From Protonemura montana (lineage: Eukaryota > Arthropoda > Insecta > Plecoptera > Nemouridae): a stretch of 64,000 bases of DNA. Below are positions 21,861-33,202 of the stretch, in pieces. The position numbers and the translations under genes are program-made. Position 1 is the first letter of the stretch, and every line of letters starts with the position of its first letter. Where the stretch lies: positions 10,955,001-11,019,000 of the forward strand of contig OX387610.1 in NCBI GenBank assembly GCA_947568835.1, in the 5' to 3' direction. The notes under the pieces were generated by a model. The model did not search any database, was not told where the DNA came from, and was given only the letters and a program-made list of their open reading frames with translations.

Positions 21861-22247
21861 AACGTTGTGTCGGAAACATCGGTACTCGAGAGGTCACCGA
21901 AGTTAAGCAATACTGCGCTAGATAAGGCATTGGATTGGTGGCTACCGAACGGTATGGCGTGTTGGCTACATCGGTTCTCGTTAGATCACCAGAGTTAAGC
22001 AACGCTGTCTCGGTCAGGTATTGGATGGGTGACCACTTCGGAGAGTGGTTAAAGGAATGAATGTTAGTTCAATCGCTTCACTCGTCTTGCTTATCGACCT
22101 CTTGTCCGCATAGATTTGTAAAGGAATCCTGTTGCTCGTAATGTACCGTCCTTCAGAAGGTACGTTAAGCTGATGTTCCTTTTGGTGCTCTTCGACAGGA
22201 GTAGGCTACATGCCGGCACTGAATTCCCCCTACACTCTTTTCGGCTA
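21861..22247 (+). mobile_element. 5S-headed SINE with duplicated 5S head
   Basis: Two 5S-like heads in tandem: 21865-21950 (GGTCACCGAAGTTAAGCAAT) and 21951-22040 (GATCACCAGAGTTAAGCAAC, GGATGGGTGACC). They are followed by one body with GGAATCCTGTTGCTCG and TACATGCCGGCAC. The tail ends early, near CTTTTCGGCTAG. Confidence 0.85.
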
Positions 22248-22308
22248 GTATATGTTTTGTTTTCTCAATCATGTAATCTATCGTGGTGCTGTTTCCGTGC
22301 TGTTTCAG

Positions 22309-22392
22309 GCGATTGCCGCATGCTGGCTAGCCGGTCCGCGGGCATCATCCTGCAAGTGCTGTTGGCGGGTGGCACCGACAGGAACACGCTCG
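22309..22392 (+). CDS. orphan internal exon of an unidentified gene
   Basis: 84 nt bounded by a strong acceptor (CCGTGCTGTTTCAG) and a consensus donor (CTCG|GTGAGT). GC-rich in an AT-rich setting. It is open in the phase leaving two bases before GAT, giving DCRMLASRSAGIILQVLL then AGGTDRNTL (27 residues), with one base left over, so it is a symmetric phase 1-1 exon. I do not recognise the protein and found no partner exons. The out-phase does not fit directly onto the coding exon at 38104. It could be a false positive made by chance splice-like motifs. Confidence 0.35.
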
Positions 22393-22699
22393 GTGAGTGA
22401 CCGCCAAGTGCCCACCAAGTGCTGTTTTTGTCGTTTTTTTTTTTTTTTAATTTAAAAATCCAGTTTTCAGCTTTTGTGTTTTGAAAGACAGCTATTTGCC
22501 TGTCTGAAGCACCGTGTCTGTACCTAAAGAGGGATTGGGGGCTTCTTGTTCCTCCGAACTAGCACAACTAGTACATTTATTCGGTCTTTCGGTTTACACT
22601 CGAAAGATTAGTTCTGGTCTTTCGAGTGTAAAATTGCGCAATAAATCATTTAGACTCGTGCTCTGTATGAATTATAGATGATCTCTTCTTAAATTCATA

Positions 22700-23220
22700 A
22701 GTTCAATTAAGGTAACTGTAGAAAATTGAGTTTGAAAATGGCGGGCGAACAATTCTATCCAAGAGTTCGTTTCGAAACGTACTGCACCTGTGGCCAGTAA
22801 AACACTTACTTGACCCATTCCGTAACCACAAAATCAGAATGGGTATTACTGGACCCATCGAGTTTGGCAGCGTGTACTGGAACCCTGCTGGAGCCAGTAA
22901 ACCCAATCTGTTACGGCACGCAACCATGGTATATGTGATTGAAATCAGATCTGGCCCCTCCAGGGTTAATGAAAACTCCCCTGGTAATCTCTGGACGTCC
23001 TTGCTGGTCGCCACTGGTTTCCCCGGGTACCGGTTAGGCGCGTTGCCAGCTCCCATGCGGCGAGATTTATTTCCTAGGGTTACGCTCGGATGGCCACCGC
23101 CCAGCAGCCTCGGAGTTCCAGCGGGTCTTTGACTTGCATTAATGGCAGGGGTTAACACTGGGGGTTCTGAAATCACTTTCTTAGACTCGGTCTTAATTCT
23201 GGGTTCTAGCCAGCGTTAGA
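22700..23220. other. GC-rich segment, possibly an old transposon fragment
   Basis: GC content rises over about 22800-23160 and a 157-codon frame is open on the - strand (23176-22703), with Pro, Gly and Arg in plenty but no recognisable domain. A 97-codon frame is also open on +. No splice context was found. Composition resembles a 5' region of a LINE, but nothing diagnostic was seen. Confidence 0.3.
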
Positions 23221-23820
23221 ATTGTTTATAGAAAAAAATAAAAAAAGCCGTAAAATGGTTCTTGCTTCATCAGGATGGAATATCTGCGTTAGCTGCATAT
23301 GTGTTAGCCTTTGTTCGACAAAGGTTGCATAGAAATATATAGGCTTATCTGAAGTAGCCTTTACCTCATAAGAATGGCATATCACTTAACGTTAAATCTG
23401 TCTAAACCAATTGAAGTTATCCAAATATCAAGAAAGATATAAGTGCTGAGAAATTTTCTTCTTTGGTACCACCGATCTCACTAGAAATGTTTTTAAGGTA
23501 ACATATTTTTGTTTACTTAAAATTTCAGTGCTGATATTTTTGCAAATATAGCAAACAGCCTGATGACCAAGACATGAAAAATGTCAATTTTAACGGTCAC
23601 TCTTGAAAGGTCAAAGATTCAAACAAACTCATACTTTTCATGAAATTCCACTCAAGCCAATGGTCCCAAGCGACAAGCCTATGATGAGGGGACAGACCTC
23701 TTTCCACCCAAAGTCATTTGCTGTGCACTCGACACTCGACGCGATGAAATTGCGTCGGTCTTGACGACGCTACATATTCATCGCCTCGCATGGAAACGTC
23801 GTCAAAGTGACCGTAAAGAG
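23221..23820. other. non-coding stretch
   Basis: AT-rich; nothing recognised apart from short A-runs. Confidence 0.4.
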
Positions 23821-23828
23821 AATTGCTG

Positions 23829-24169
23829 TGTACGGTCAGAGAGTGACCATCTCCAAGCAATAGCGTCTGTGGCATGGAATTAGCCACTCTCTGACCGTAC
23901 AAACATGGCAGCCATTGCTTGGAGATGGCCACTCTCTGACCGTGCAAACATGGCGGCCATTGCTTGGAGATGGCCACTATCTAACCGTGCAAACATGGCG
24001 GCCATTGCTTGGAGATGGTCACTCTCTAGCCGTGCAAACATGGCGGCCATTCCTTGGAGATGGCTACTCTCTGACCGTGCAAACATGGCGGTCATTGCTT
24101 GGAGATGGCCACTCTCTAACCGTGCAAACATGGCGGCCATTGCTTGGAGATGGCCACTCTCTGACCGTA
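23829..24169 (+). repeat. 45-bp minisatellite, array A
   Basis: About 6.5 direct units of 45 bp (GCCATTGCTTGGAGATGGCC, ACTCTCTGACCGTGCAAACA) from 23880, preceded at 23829-23862 by one unit in inverted orientation. Unit length is 15 codons, so frames stay open without being a gene. Confidence 0.92.
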
Positions 24170-24621
24170 ATGCAGACTCGAAAGATCGCAATATTTGCCG
24201 GCAGAGTCGCTGAAAGCTCGTTTGCATTTTTATGGATGCGCTTCTAGCAACGGCCTTCTAAATCGCTTGTAGAGATTAAACTCGAGATCGCCTAACATCT
24301 TCGGAGCTGATAATGTTGACAAACTGGATGGACTTAAAGTTGATGTTGTAAAGCTTTACGCGTTAAGTTTATTACCACGCAAGTGTCTTCTCGCCAGTCG
24401 CTAGGCTCGGCTTTCAGTGACTCTTAAGTTAACACATTATTTTCTTAGAGTTCGCCATTTTGTGTAAATATTTCATTTCCCCGTTAGTAATTTGACAGTT
24501 TTTTGAAATATTAATTTGCCAGTATTTTTCCGACTCTTTTACGTCGCTCAGTTTTTAATCCACTCTATTCACTTCTTTCATCAATCTCTGTCTTTATGGA
24601 GCATCTGTGCTCTGCGTTGAG

Positions 24622-24838
24622 AGGATCGAGGTGGAGGAGCCGGGTCTGCTCAGCGGGCTGCGTTCAGGGGCACGAGGTGGAGGAGCCGAGTCTGCTCTGT
24701 GGGATGCGTTCAGGGGCACGAGTTAGAGGAACCGAGTCTGTTCTGCGGGCTGCGTTCAGGGGCACGAGGTGGAGGAGCCGAGTCTGTTCTGCGGGCTGCG
24801 TTCAGGGGCTCGTGTTAGAGGAGCCGAGTCTGCTCTGA
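24622..24838 (+). repeat. 46-bp GC-rich tandem repeat
   Basis: About 4.7 units with GAGGTGGAGGAGCCGAGTCT and GCTGCGTTCAGGGGCAC. One inverted partial unit (GCAGCCCGCAGAGCAAACTT, GGCTCCTCCAC) sits at 44451-44481, just left of another minisatellite. Confidence 0.88.
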
Positions 24839-25007
24839 CAAGAAAAGGTCAATAACACTATTGAACTGACTTAGAACCGACTTAAAAACCTCGTTTTTGT
24901 TAAAATTATTGATTCAGTTCATTACTTAGAACGCGTGGAAACAAAACATCGCCAAACAGTCAATTGGCAAGTCACTTGACTTTCACCGTCACTTTCTCGT
25001 GCCTCAT

Positions 25008-25021
25008 GTTGCCATGGCAAC
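25008..25021. promoter_or_regulatory. RFX X-box (palindromic)
   Basis: GTTGCCATGGCAAC matches GTHNYYATRRNAAC fully and is palindromic. It sits in a GC-richer 110-bp patch just before the inverted 45-bp array. No gene start is evident nearby. Confidence 0.45.
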
Positions 25022-25145
25022 TGCCGCCATCGCTTGCCGCACGCAGGTCACGTACGCACCGTGGCACGCGTGACCTCGATGCCTAGCGACCCAACTAGGC
25101 TTCCTGGAATTACTCACGCTCCGTGAATAGGCCTCGTGAAGCCAG

Positions 25146-25398
25146 TGTACGGTCAGAGAGTGGCCATCTCCAAGCAATGGCCGCCATGTTTGCACGGTCA
25201 GAGAGTGGCTATCTCTAAGCAATGGCCGCCATGTTTGCACGGTCAGAGAGTGGCCATCTCCAAGCAATAGCCACCATGTTAGCATGGTCAGAGAGTGGCT
25301 ATCTCTATGCAATGACCGCCATGTTGGCACTGTCAGAGATTGGTCGTTTACAAGAAATTGCCGTTATGTATGCCCGGTCAGAGAGTGGTTATCTGCCG
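25146..25398 (-). repeat. 45-bp minisatellite, array B (inverted)
   Basis: About 5.5 units of the same 45-bp sequence as 23880-24169 in opposite orientation (GGTCAGAGAGTGGCCATCTC, CAAGCAATGGCCGCCATG). Divergence rises to the right, where it abuts the 86-bp array directly. Confidence 0.9.
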
Positions 25399-26094
25399 CT
25401 CTAAGTCGGGGTTACTGTTTGGTGCTATGGTGGTGCTAGTTAGCACGGTGCTACTGACAGTAATACCAGGGTTACGAATCACCGCTCTTGATCGGGGTTA
25501 CTGCTTGGTGCTGTGGTGGTGCTAGTTAGCACGGTGCTACTGATAGTAATACCAGGGTAACGAATCACCGCTCTAGGTCGGGGTTACTGCTTGGTGCTGT
25601 GGTGGTGCTAGTTAGCACGGTGCTACTGACAGTAATACCAGGGTAACGAATCACCGCTCTAGGTCGGGGTTACTGCTTGGTGCTATGGTGGTGCTAGTTA
25701 GCACGGTGCTACTGATAGTAATACCAGGGTAACGAATCACCGCTCTAGGTCGGGGTTACTTTTTGGTACTATGGTGGTACTAGTTAGCATGGTACTACCG
25801 ACAGTAATATTAGGGTTACGAATCACCGCTCTAGGTCGGGGTCACTGCTTGGTGCTATGGTCGTGCTAGTTAGCATGGTGCTACTGACAGTAATACCAGG
25901 GTAACGAATCACCGCTCTAGGTCGGGGTTACTGTTCGGTGCTATGGTGGTGCTAGTTAGCACGGTGCTACTGACAGTAATACTAGGGTTAAGATTCACCG
26001 CTTTAGGTCGGGAATACTTTTTGGTGCTATGGTGGTGCTAGTTAGCACGATGCTACTGACAGTAATATTAGGATAAGGAATCACCGTTTAGGTA
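25396..26094 (+). repeat. 86-bp minisatellite, about 8 units
   Basis: Units begin CCGCTCTAGGTCGGGGTTAC and carry GGTGGTGCTAGTTAGCACGG, an internal dyad built on GTGCTA/TAGCAC, then CTACTGACAGTAATACCAGG. Related sequence: three inverted units at 6958-7210 and diverged ones at 3330-3480 and about 49365-49405. Confidence 0.93.
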
Positions 26095-26450
26095 GTTTAC
26101 GAGGTTGCTGATTGCTGCCGCCGGAGCGTCATGTGGAGAGAGGTTACCACGAGTGAATGATGTGCAAGCAGACCGTGGAACGATGTTGTTAAGTAGATTA
26201 AGGGAGAGTCATTAATCAGGAGTGCCTTAAAAGGGATGTAGACATGGTGACAGCTGAATTCACACAATGTTGCAATTCGCAACAACTCTTTTACAACAAG
26301 ACATTTCTTACAAATAATGTCTTTTGATTATTTAACGTTTTTTACCTAAACCTTTTGCTTAATTATGATTTCCCACTGGAGTTATAAAAAGATATTCATG
26401 AAATGAAATCTTATATAAGTTGCAAACGCTTGCAATGCGGGGGGTGTTTT

Positions 26451-26620
26451 ATTATTTTTAACACTATAAACGTCTCAAAAATTGATGCCCAAACGGGGAC
26501 TCGAACCCCGATCTCTTCCTATCGCGGGTAGGTGTTAAATATCCGTGATAGCTGGAGATCGGGGTTCGAGTCCCCGTTTGGACATCAATTTTTGAGACGT
26601 TTATAGTGTTCATAATAATA
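26451..26620. mobile_element. head-to-head tRNA-related SINE palindrome
   Basis: Arms 26451-26515 and 26556-26620 are inverted copies of about 65 bp with a 40-nt spacer. Each arm carries GGGGTTCGAGTCCCCG, a perfect tRNA B-box and T-arm, and ATTGATGCCCAAACGGGG. The left shoulder (26415-26440) has TTGCAAACGCTTGCAATGCG, the SINE body word. A single copy lies at 33625-33760. Confidence 0.8.
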
Positions 26621-26887
26621 AAAAACATATCTATGAAGTTTGCTGGATAATTTTTTTTCCGTCTTCAAGGCTTTTAAACACCATAGGTTTCCTTACTTTT
26701 CAAGATTAAATCGCATATAGTAGCTAGCATGACATTTTATTTTCTGGTTTCGTTTCTAGCTGTACTTACACATTGTTTTGACAGCGGGCCCTGTGACTTT
26801 GGTCGAATAGTCTAATGGCTAATTTAGCTGAATAGCAAATTTCGAGAATGATGATAAACCTTTTCCGGTTTATAAGGAAGGATGGAA

Positions 26888-27168
26888 AACCCGGTACTGG
26901 CACGTACCCTAATCCCGTCGAAAAGCACCAAAGCGACCACCGGCTTAACGTCCCTTCCGCAGACCGGTATAACGCAAACAGCAGGATTCCCCAACTAATC
27001 CATGCTGTCGAACAACCAAGCTAAGCAAGTGCAGTTGCTGATAACTTTAATATCGATACCGAAAACAGATTTAGTCTCGAAATTTATTGTCCCCATATCC
27101 ACTGACCCTAGCTCAGTATTGCTTAACGTTGATGATCTCACGAGAACCGGTATTTCCAAAACGCCAAC
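26888..27168 (-). mobile_element. 5S rRNA-headed SINE, diverged
   Basis: On the - strand: TTGGCGTTTTGGAAATACCG, then a diverged 5S head (AACGTTAAGCAATACTGAGC), the body, and the GTGCCAGTACCGGGTT block at its end (26888). The middle is rearranged. Confidence 0.8.
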
Positions 27169-27646
27169 CCACTCTCAGCACAGTTGACAGAAACTTCACA
27201 GACAATTTCGCGAATAGCCTCCTATCACCACATTTATCTTCTCCTGTCAAATCAAAATTTCCAACCCCTTTTTATACGAGCGGTCATAAATAAATAAACA
27301 AGTCACAAAAGAACCACGAACTGCTCTTTCATGCGACAACATTGGCTCACGCCATACGGACGTGCCAGCCGATAACCGATAATCGAAATATGAAACCGTC
27401 GACACGTAGCGCCATATGGAATCACGCCCACGTGTCAACTTAAGCAACCTTTCCCAAGCCATCATCGACGGTACAAAATAAACACAGTGTCTTTCTCTCC
27501 TTCTCCGCCCTGTTTCTCTTTCTCTCTCTGCTACGTCGTCGTCATTCCTCCCCTAAAGGTAAACGCGTTGGAAATCGGCATCGGTCGTTTAGCTATGGAG
27601 TTGAAACGTGACCAAATTCAAATATATTGCATTGAATTGCACTGCC
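27169..27646. other. non-coding stretch
   Basis: Pyrimidine-rich run near 27490-27535 (CTTTCTCTCC, TTTCTCTTTCTCTCTCTGC). No gene supported. Confidence 0.4.
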
Positions 27647-28480
27647 GTAGCACTAATGTTAAGCTGTAATACCATAGCGCTAATGTTAAACCGTACTACC
27701 ATAGCGCTAATGTTAAACCGTACTACCATAGCGCTAATGTTAAATCGTACTACCATAGCGCTAATGTTAAATCGTACTACCATAGCGCTGATGTTAAACC
27801 GTACTACCATAGCGCTAATGTTAAATCGTACTACCATAGCGCTAATGTTAAATCGTACTACCATACCAATAATGTTAAACCGTACTACCATAGCGCTAAT
27901 GTTAAATCGTACTACCATAGCGCTTATGTTAAACCGTACTACCATAGCGCTAATGTTAAACCGTACTATCATAGGGCTAATGTTAAACCGTACTGCCATA
28001 CCAATAATGTTAAACCGTACTACCATAGCGCTAATGTTAAAGCGTACTGCCATAGCGCTAATGTTAAACCGTACTACCATAGTGCTAATGTTAAACCGTA
28101 CTACCATAGCACTAATGTTAAACCGTACTACCATAGCGCTAATGTTAAATCGTACTACCATAGCGCTAATGTTAAACCGTACTACCATAGTGCTAATGTT
28201 AAACCGTACTACCATAGCACTAATGTTAAACCGTACTACCATAGCGCTAATGTTAAACCGTACTACCATAGTGCTAATGTTAAACCGTACTACCATAGCG
28301 ATAATGTTAAATCGTACTACCATAGCGCTTATGTTAAACCGTACTACCATAGCGCTAATGTTAAACCGTACTACCATAGCGCTTATGTTAAACCGTACTA
28401 CCATAGCGCTAATGTTAAACCGTACTACCATAGTGCTAATGTTAAACCGTACTGCCATAGCACTAATTTTAAACTGTCCT
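27647..28480 (+). repeat. 27-bp minisatellite, about 31 units
   Basis: Unit words GCGCTAATGTTAAACCGTAC and TACCATA recur every 27 bp with few changes (AAATCG for AAACCG, TAGTGC or TAGCAC for TAGCGC). As 27 = 9 codons, frames of 371 (+) and 289 (-) codons are open, encoding MLNRTTIAL-type and MVVRFNISA-type repeats. No start context, splice sites or codon bias support a protein. Confidence 0.95.
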
Positions 28481-29742
28481 AGGGAAAGACTATTTCACCG
28501 CAAAAATTTGAGAGAAGTCATCGTTGTTTTGAGTGTTAAAACATTTCGACTTGCATTTGTGTCTAGTTTACGATCAATTAATAATAATGCTATCCTCAAC
28601 GTTGATGTATTTATATCGGCTTTTAAAGTCGAATTATTTAATTTTAGAGGTTTGTTAAAACGGACGGCAGCAAGCAGCAAGTTATTTATACCGTTACCAC
28701 GTATTGCCGGCTCGTTTGCTTAGCAAGAAGGTTACTTTTTACGCTGGCTCTCTAACGATGCTCACTGATAAACTCAATGATTGTGTGCAACTGGGTGTAG
28801 CAAAACATGACTGATCTCGGTGAATGTCTGTGTGTTCTGTGTGAAGTATCAGTAGTCACTTCGCTGATCTTAATAATTCGACGAAGCATTTACTAGGGAA
28901 GTAGTAAGTTTCAATCATGAAGGATACTTTGGATCTTGAAAATTACCCTTCTAATCAGAACATCTAACTCCGATCTCCACCTTCAACTGGTGTTGCTCAT
29001 CTGTGCACCTTTTTGAGATGATTGTTAATTACGAAAATATGAGAGAACTAAAGAAGAGTTAAAAAGCATTCTTTAGAAATAAGATTTGCAAGATCAAGGT
29101 ATAATCTAGATAATAATAAAATGGTGCGAACGTAAATGATTTCATGTAATCTTCGACTAACCATCGAAACATTTCTACGCCTTTACACATTTTCAGAGAG
29201 CGGACTTAAAATCAGTAAAAAAAAAATCTTTAAATTCTTCAAAATATTCAAATTCTTACCAAAAGCAGCTTTAAACCCTTACAATCAGTCTTTGTTTATT
29301 TTTTGGTGAAAAAAACTCTTTTGCTACAGCGCCAAAAGAGAACTAACAGAGAGAAAACATAACAACATCGCTTAGCCGCCACTGCTTACTTGTATCCCAC
29401 TTGCCGCTGCCACCAGTGTAGTACAAGCACTGCCTGTTGGAAATCGATACACCATCTGTTATTCTACGCATACGCGACTGAGTTTCCGGAAAAACCGCGA
29501 GTATCTCACTTTGGTGGAACACATGCCTCGTTATCTGAGGTAACGCCAGGTAATACAATGTAGATCCGCTAGATGTCGCGACTTAATCCGGAATTTACGG
29601 CCCCGTGGATGCGATTAAAACATATATGCACCCAGGGTATGATGCAATGAACAATGATTTGGTGAAAATTTCACTAGGGGACGGGTTTAAAAAAAGTATT
29701 CAACTCTGATTTGAGATATTTTATAGACCAAATGAATACTGT
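28481..29742. other. stretch with no supported gene
   Basis: Mostly AT-rich. GC content is higher at 29360-29600, with a 71-codon frame on - (29558-29343) and a CTCF-like CCGCTAGATGTCGC at 29566-29579. No domain recognised. Confidence 0.4.
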
Positions 29743-30107
29743 ATGGTTTGGCGTGTTGGTAACACCGTTTATCGTGAGATCACCGAAGTAAAGCAACACT
29801 GCACTGGATTTAAATTGAATAGATGACCACCATACTCATTACAGTTCTGTTCGAAAAGAGATCGACGGCACAACAATTTATTTCTGCTCATCAACCTCTT
29901 GACAGTATGGATTTGTGGAGGAATCCTGTAATTCGCATTGTACCGTCTTTCGGAAGGAATGATGTTCCGATGTTACCCTTGGTGCTCTTCGACGGGAGTA
30001 GGGTACGTGCCGGCACCGGGTTTTCCCCCTTATTTCGTCACCCACACATACACTGGTGCTATAAACCAGTGCCACAGGGGCCGCAGTCAAAACAGTGCGC
30101 CCTTAAA
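29743..30107 (+). mobile_element. 5S rRNA-headed SINE
   Basis: GGTTTGGCGTGTTGGTAACA, GATCACCGAAGTAAAGCAAC, GGATTTGTGGAGGAATCCTG, GTGCCGGCACCGGG and a GTCAAAACAGTGCGCCCTTA end. Confidence 0.88.
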
Positions 30108-30299
30108 TACAAATAAGTTATCATCAACCATAAGTACAAAGCAAACATAATGAAAATCTTTGTCTTTAAACTGATATAAATAACTTTACGTTCCAAACAT
30201 CATTGGAAACCTCTCATATTTTACCAACCGTCATTGAAAATAAAAATACCACATTTCTTTTATTTGACCCGTGACCTTAAAGGTCGAGTTCTACCGGGC

Positions 30300-31009
30300 T
30301 ATCTAGCCCGCCGTGCCACTAGTTCCCTATCTGGTCGATAGAGGCGCTACACACACACATCACCGCCACCCTGTGCAGCACCACGTCAACCCTGTGGCGT
30401 CCACCAAAACAACCGCTAAGACGCACAACGCGTACCATCTCGCAAAGCATCGCAGAGAAACCAGCATCTAAAACACGACAACCCAGTGCATTTTAAACGT
30501 GTACATCTTCAACGCCTCCCAAGTGTAGTTCCGATGTGAACTTCGTCCGGACGTCGGTTTGGCAGCGAGGAAGTGGGGCGGCGACAACGTCGTCGTATCG
30601 ATCCGTCAGAGAGGCTATGGTGACGCCGTCGACGCTGCGTTAGTGCGATTTGACGTTTGCTCAAAGCGATTGCGTAAAGGCGGCGATTGTTTGGTTGTAC
30701 GCACTGATTGCGTGTGGAAGTATTTGTGCGGGTCGTTTAGTTTTTAAGAATCTTACGCCATTTTCATGGTGTGCAAGAGCGTAGCTTTATATTCTAAAGA
30801 AAATTCGACGTTCAACTCCGTCGCTGTACGTCTCGTGATTGTCAAACGCAACATTAGTGAATAAAATAACAAGAAAAAGACCGTAAGAAACTCGTGTGAC
30901 AGTTTTAAAATTTTGCAATATCTTGACAGGATTTTTGTTCAACGAAGAAGTTTGAAGAGCTTTGATCTGCAGCAGTTCAACGACAGTCGCTGAGAACGTA
31001 GCGTGAAAT
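30300..31009 (+). promoter_or_regulatory. CpG-rich possible promoter and non-coding first exon
   Basis: CpG density is well above the flanks (GTCCGGACGTCGG, GGCGGCGACAACGTCGTCG). It fades into an A-rich leader ending in a consensus donor (GTGAAAT|GTAAGT at 31010). It could be the 5' UTR exon of the membrane-protein gene, whose coding exon starts after an acceptor at 38104. Inferred; no transcript evidence. Confidence 0.35.
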
Positions 31010-33202
31010 GTAAGTACACCATCTTCTCTTCTTCTATGTATGCTCTGACAAGGGTACCTGAAGTTTGTTACTGTATATATATGGCTTCTTGGGTGAACGT
31101 CTCATAGGTCTAGGTCCTTTGGCATGGCCCTTTTTCTCGATGACAGCGTCGCGAGGTTTAAGGGCTGGCTGGTCTTTTTGTTTCTTATGGAGGGTGCTGA
31201 CTTGAGTGTACTCGGGCGGTGTGCTTTTTTGTGCTGAAGTGGTTTTAGAAAGAAGTTTTTTTGTTATGAAAGAATTTTGAGTGTTGGTTTGTGACCGCTG
31301 AGAGGCAGTTTGGGTTTATTATTTTTTTTACCTGCTAAGGAAAGATAGAAGGCAGAGTAAAACAGATTCTAATTAAGGTTGAGCCTAGTAGCTAAGTTGC
31401 TGGTTAATTTATTAATAAACTTTAATATCAAAGTAAATTTTCCATCAAATTACCGCAATTAATACGTGTAATTCCAAAAGTGACAGTTGACAGAAAATTA
31501 TGCGTTGATAAAATCCATCAGGTATATAGTTCAACAAAGTATATTTGTTATTACAAATGTAAAATAATTGCTATCAGATTGTAGAATTCCAGCTCCAGGT
31601 TGAGAAATACCAAAGACATTCCCGGCATTGCGATCGTTTCAAATCGCTAAACTTTCAACCGTGCCAACATCAAGACCGAGATCAAAGAGTCTGGATCAGT
31701 TTCCTCTGTTTAGGCAGACAAAAACAATGAAACGAGGTCCAAGTCTCCTTGTTCGACACTCAGGAAGATAATTGGAATTGATTTATTGTAGCCAAGAACA
31801 TTTCTAAAGAACACTTCTTTGTCTTTGCATGCAGTTTGCGTAATTCGAAACTGCACACCATCTTCTCCCTTTTTTGACCGGCTATGTTTTCAGGCCTTTG
31901 ATTCCTACGATTTTGAAAATGGTTTTAAATGTAAGATTAAGACGTCATCCATGGCATACTTGATTTTCTTCAGGCTAGTTTTACAATGTGCCACAATAGA
32001 TTTTAAATATTTTAAGGGAACTAAAAAAAAGTTAGTTAATTAAAAAATTAAAATAATTTAATTAATTTAATATTGAATTAATTTAATTCTAATTAAATGA
32101 TTTTAAAAAGTTCCAAATTTTTACCAAAATACATGCAACAATGACATGTATTTTTTATTTTTAAAACTTTTTAAGTATGATATCGGTAAAAGCATTCGCC
32201 ACAAATTGCATATTTACTATGTAATGAAAATAAGTCAAATGACATTCGACATAGAGCCGGAAAGGGTTAAGACTCATCTCCATGGTCCCAGAAAATCAGA
32301 TTATTATCTTGTCATCTTAACCTGCGTTTGCATATTAAACCGGAGATTACAAAACCGACCCTAATTCAACAAACGGTCCAAGACGCATGAAATAGCAAGA
32401 CATTCTGGCAAAATTGAGACCGAACATTTTTTTTTTACAAGCATCTAGGCTAGTATTAAATAATTGACCAGCGCGATTAGTATATTTGCAAAACAAACAA
32501 AAACCCAGCAGTTTGTATTATAACATCACAAAAAAAAAAATCAGGAACGATTTTCATAAATGAAAATGCATGCAAATTTTGAATAAAAAAGCTGTTAAAA
32601 TCTTTGGTAGAGGAATGTTTAATGTTGTTAGTAAAATGGTTAAAAATCGTGGCTGACATGTATTGCAGATTATTGTTCGAGACTTGAGGTTCTTTACTAG
32701 GATATATTTGTAGTTTCGGTTTTTTGTATGGCGATGGTGAGTAGATTCAAGAGGAGTGTATAATGAGGGATTAGCTCATAAGCTCATGTCTTTCATAACG
32801 TATAAATTAAACAATGGCACTAGTTTTGACTACAAACTACTCCAACACGGAAAGGGGAAGCGGACAAATCCCTAGACACTGATTAGCCCGTCCATCACAC
32901 TAATACCAGAAAACAAACACAATGTTAGCGACCTAACTCTCCCTGCCCTCTAGCGACCGCAACAGAAACCTGCTACAGAACAAACAAACAGCAGGGAATA
33001 GCAGCGTTTCCGGGCTTACCATCTCGCTATATGAAAAAATAGTTAGTTGCCCTTTGGGGAAACTGCACTGTTTTTCCTAAAACAACCCACATTTCCTGTT
33101 GGGACTCGTGGCATGGGCTTGAAAACCGGTAACATTTCTCAGCACGGTGAAGGTTTTAATTTATTCATAACTCGAATGTTATGTAGTGGGGTGTAAACTA
33201 AA
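31010..33202. other. possible intron or intergenic stretch
   Basis: AT-rich, with a strongly AT palindromic patch at 32038-32100 (AATTTAATTAATTTAATATT). No gene supported. A CTCF-like TCGCTAGAGGGCAG (- strand) is at 32943-32956. Confidence 0.4.

Noticed and set aside
26490-26580. Functional tRNA gene
   Set aside because: A T-arm and B-box are present, but no complete cloverleaf with acceptor stem and anticodon arm could be drawn.
27589-28723. 371- and 289-codon frames over the 27-bp array as a repeat protein gene
   Set aside because: Open on both strands simply from a stop-free 27-bp unit; no promoter, splice site or flanking coding sequence.
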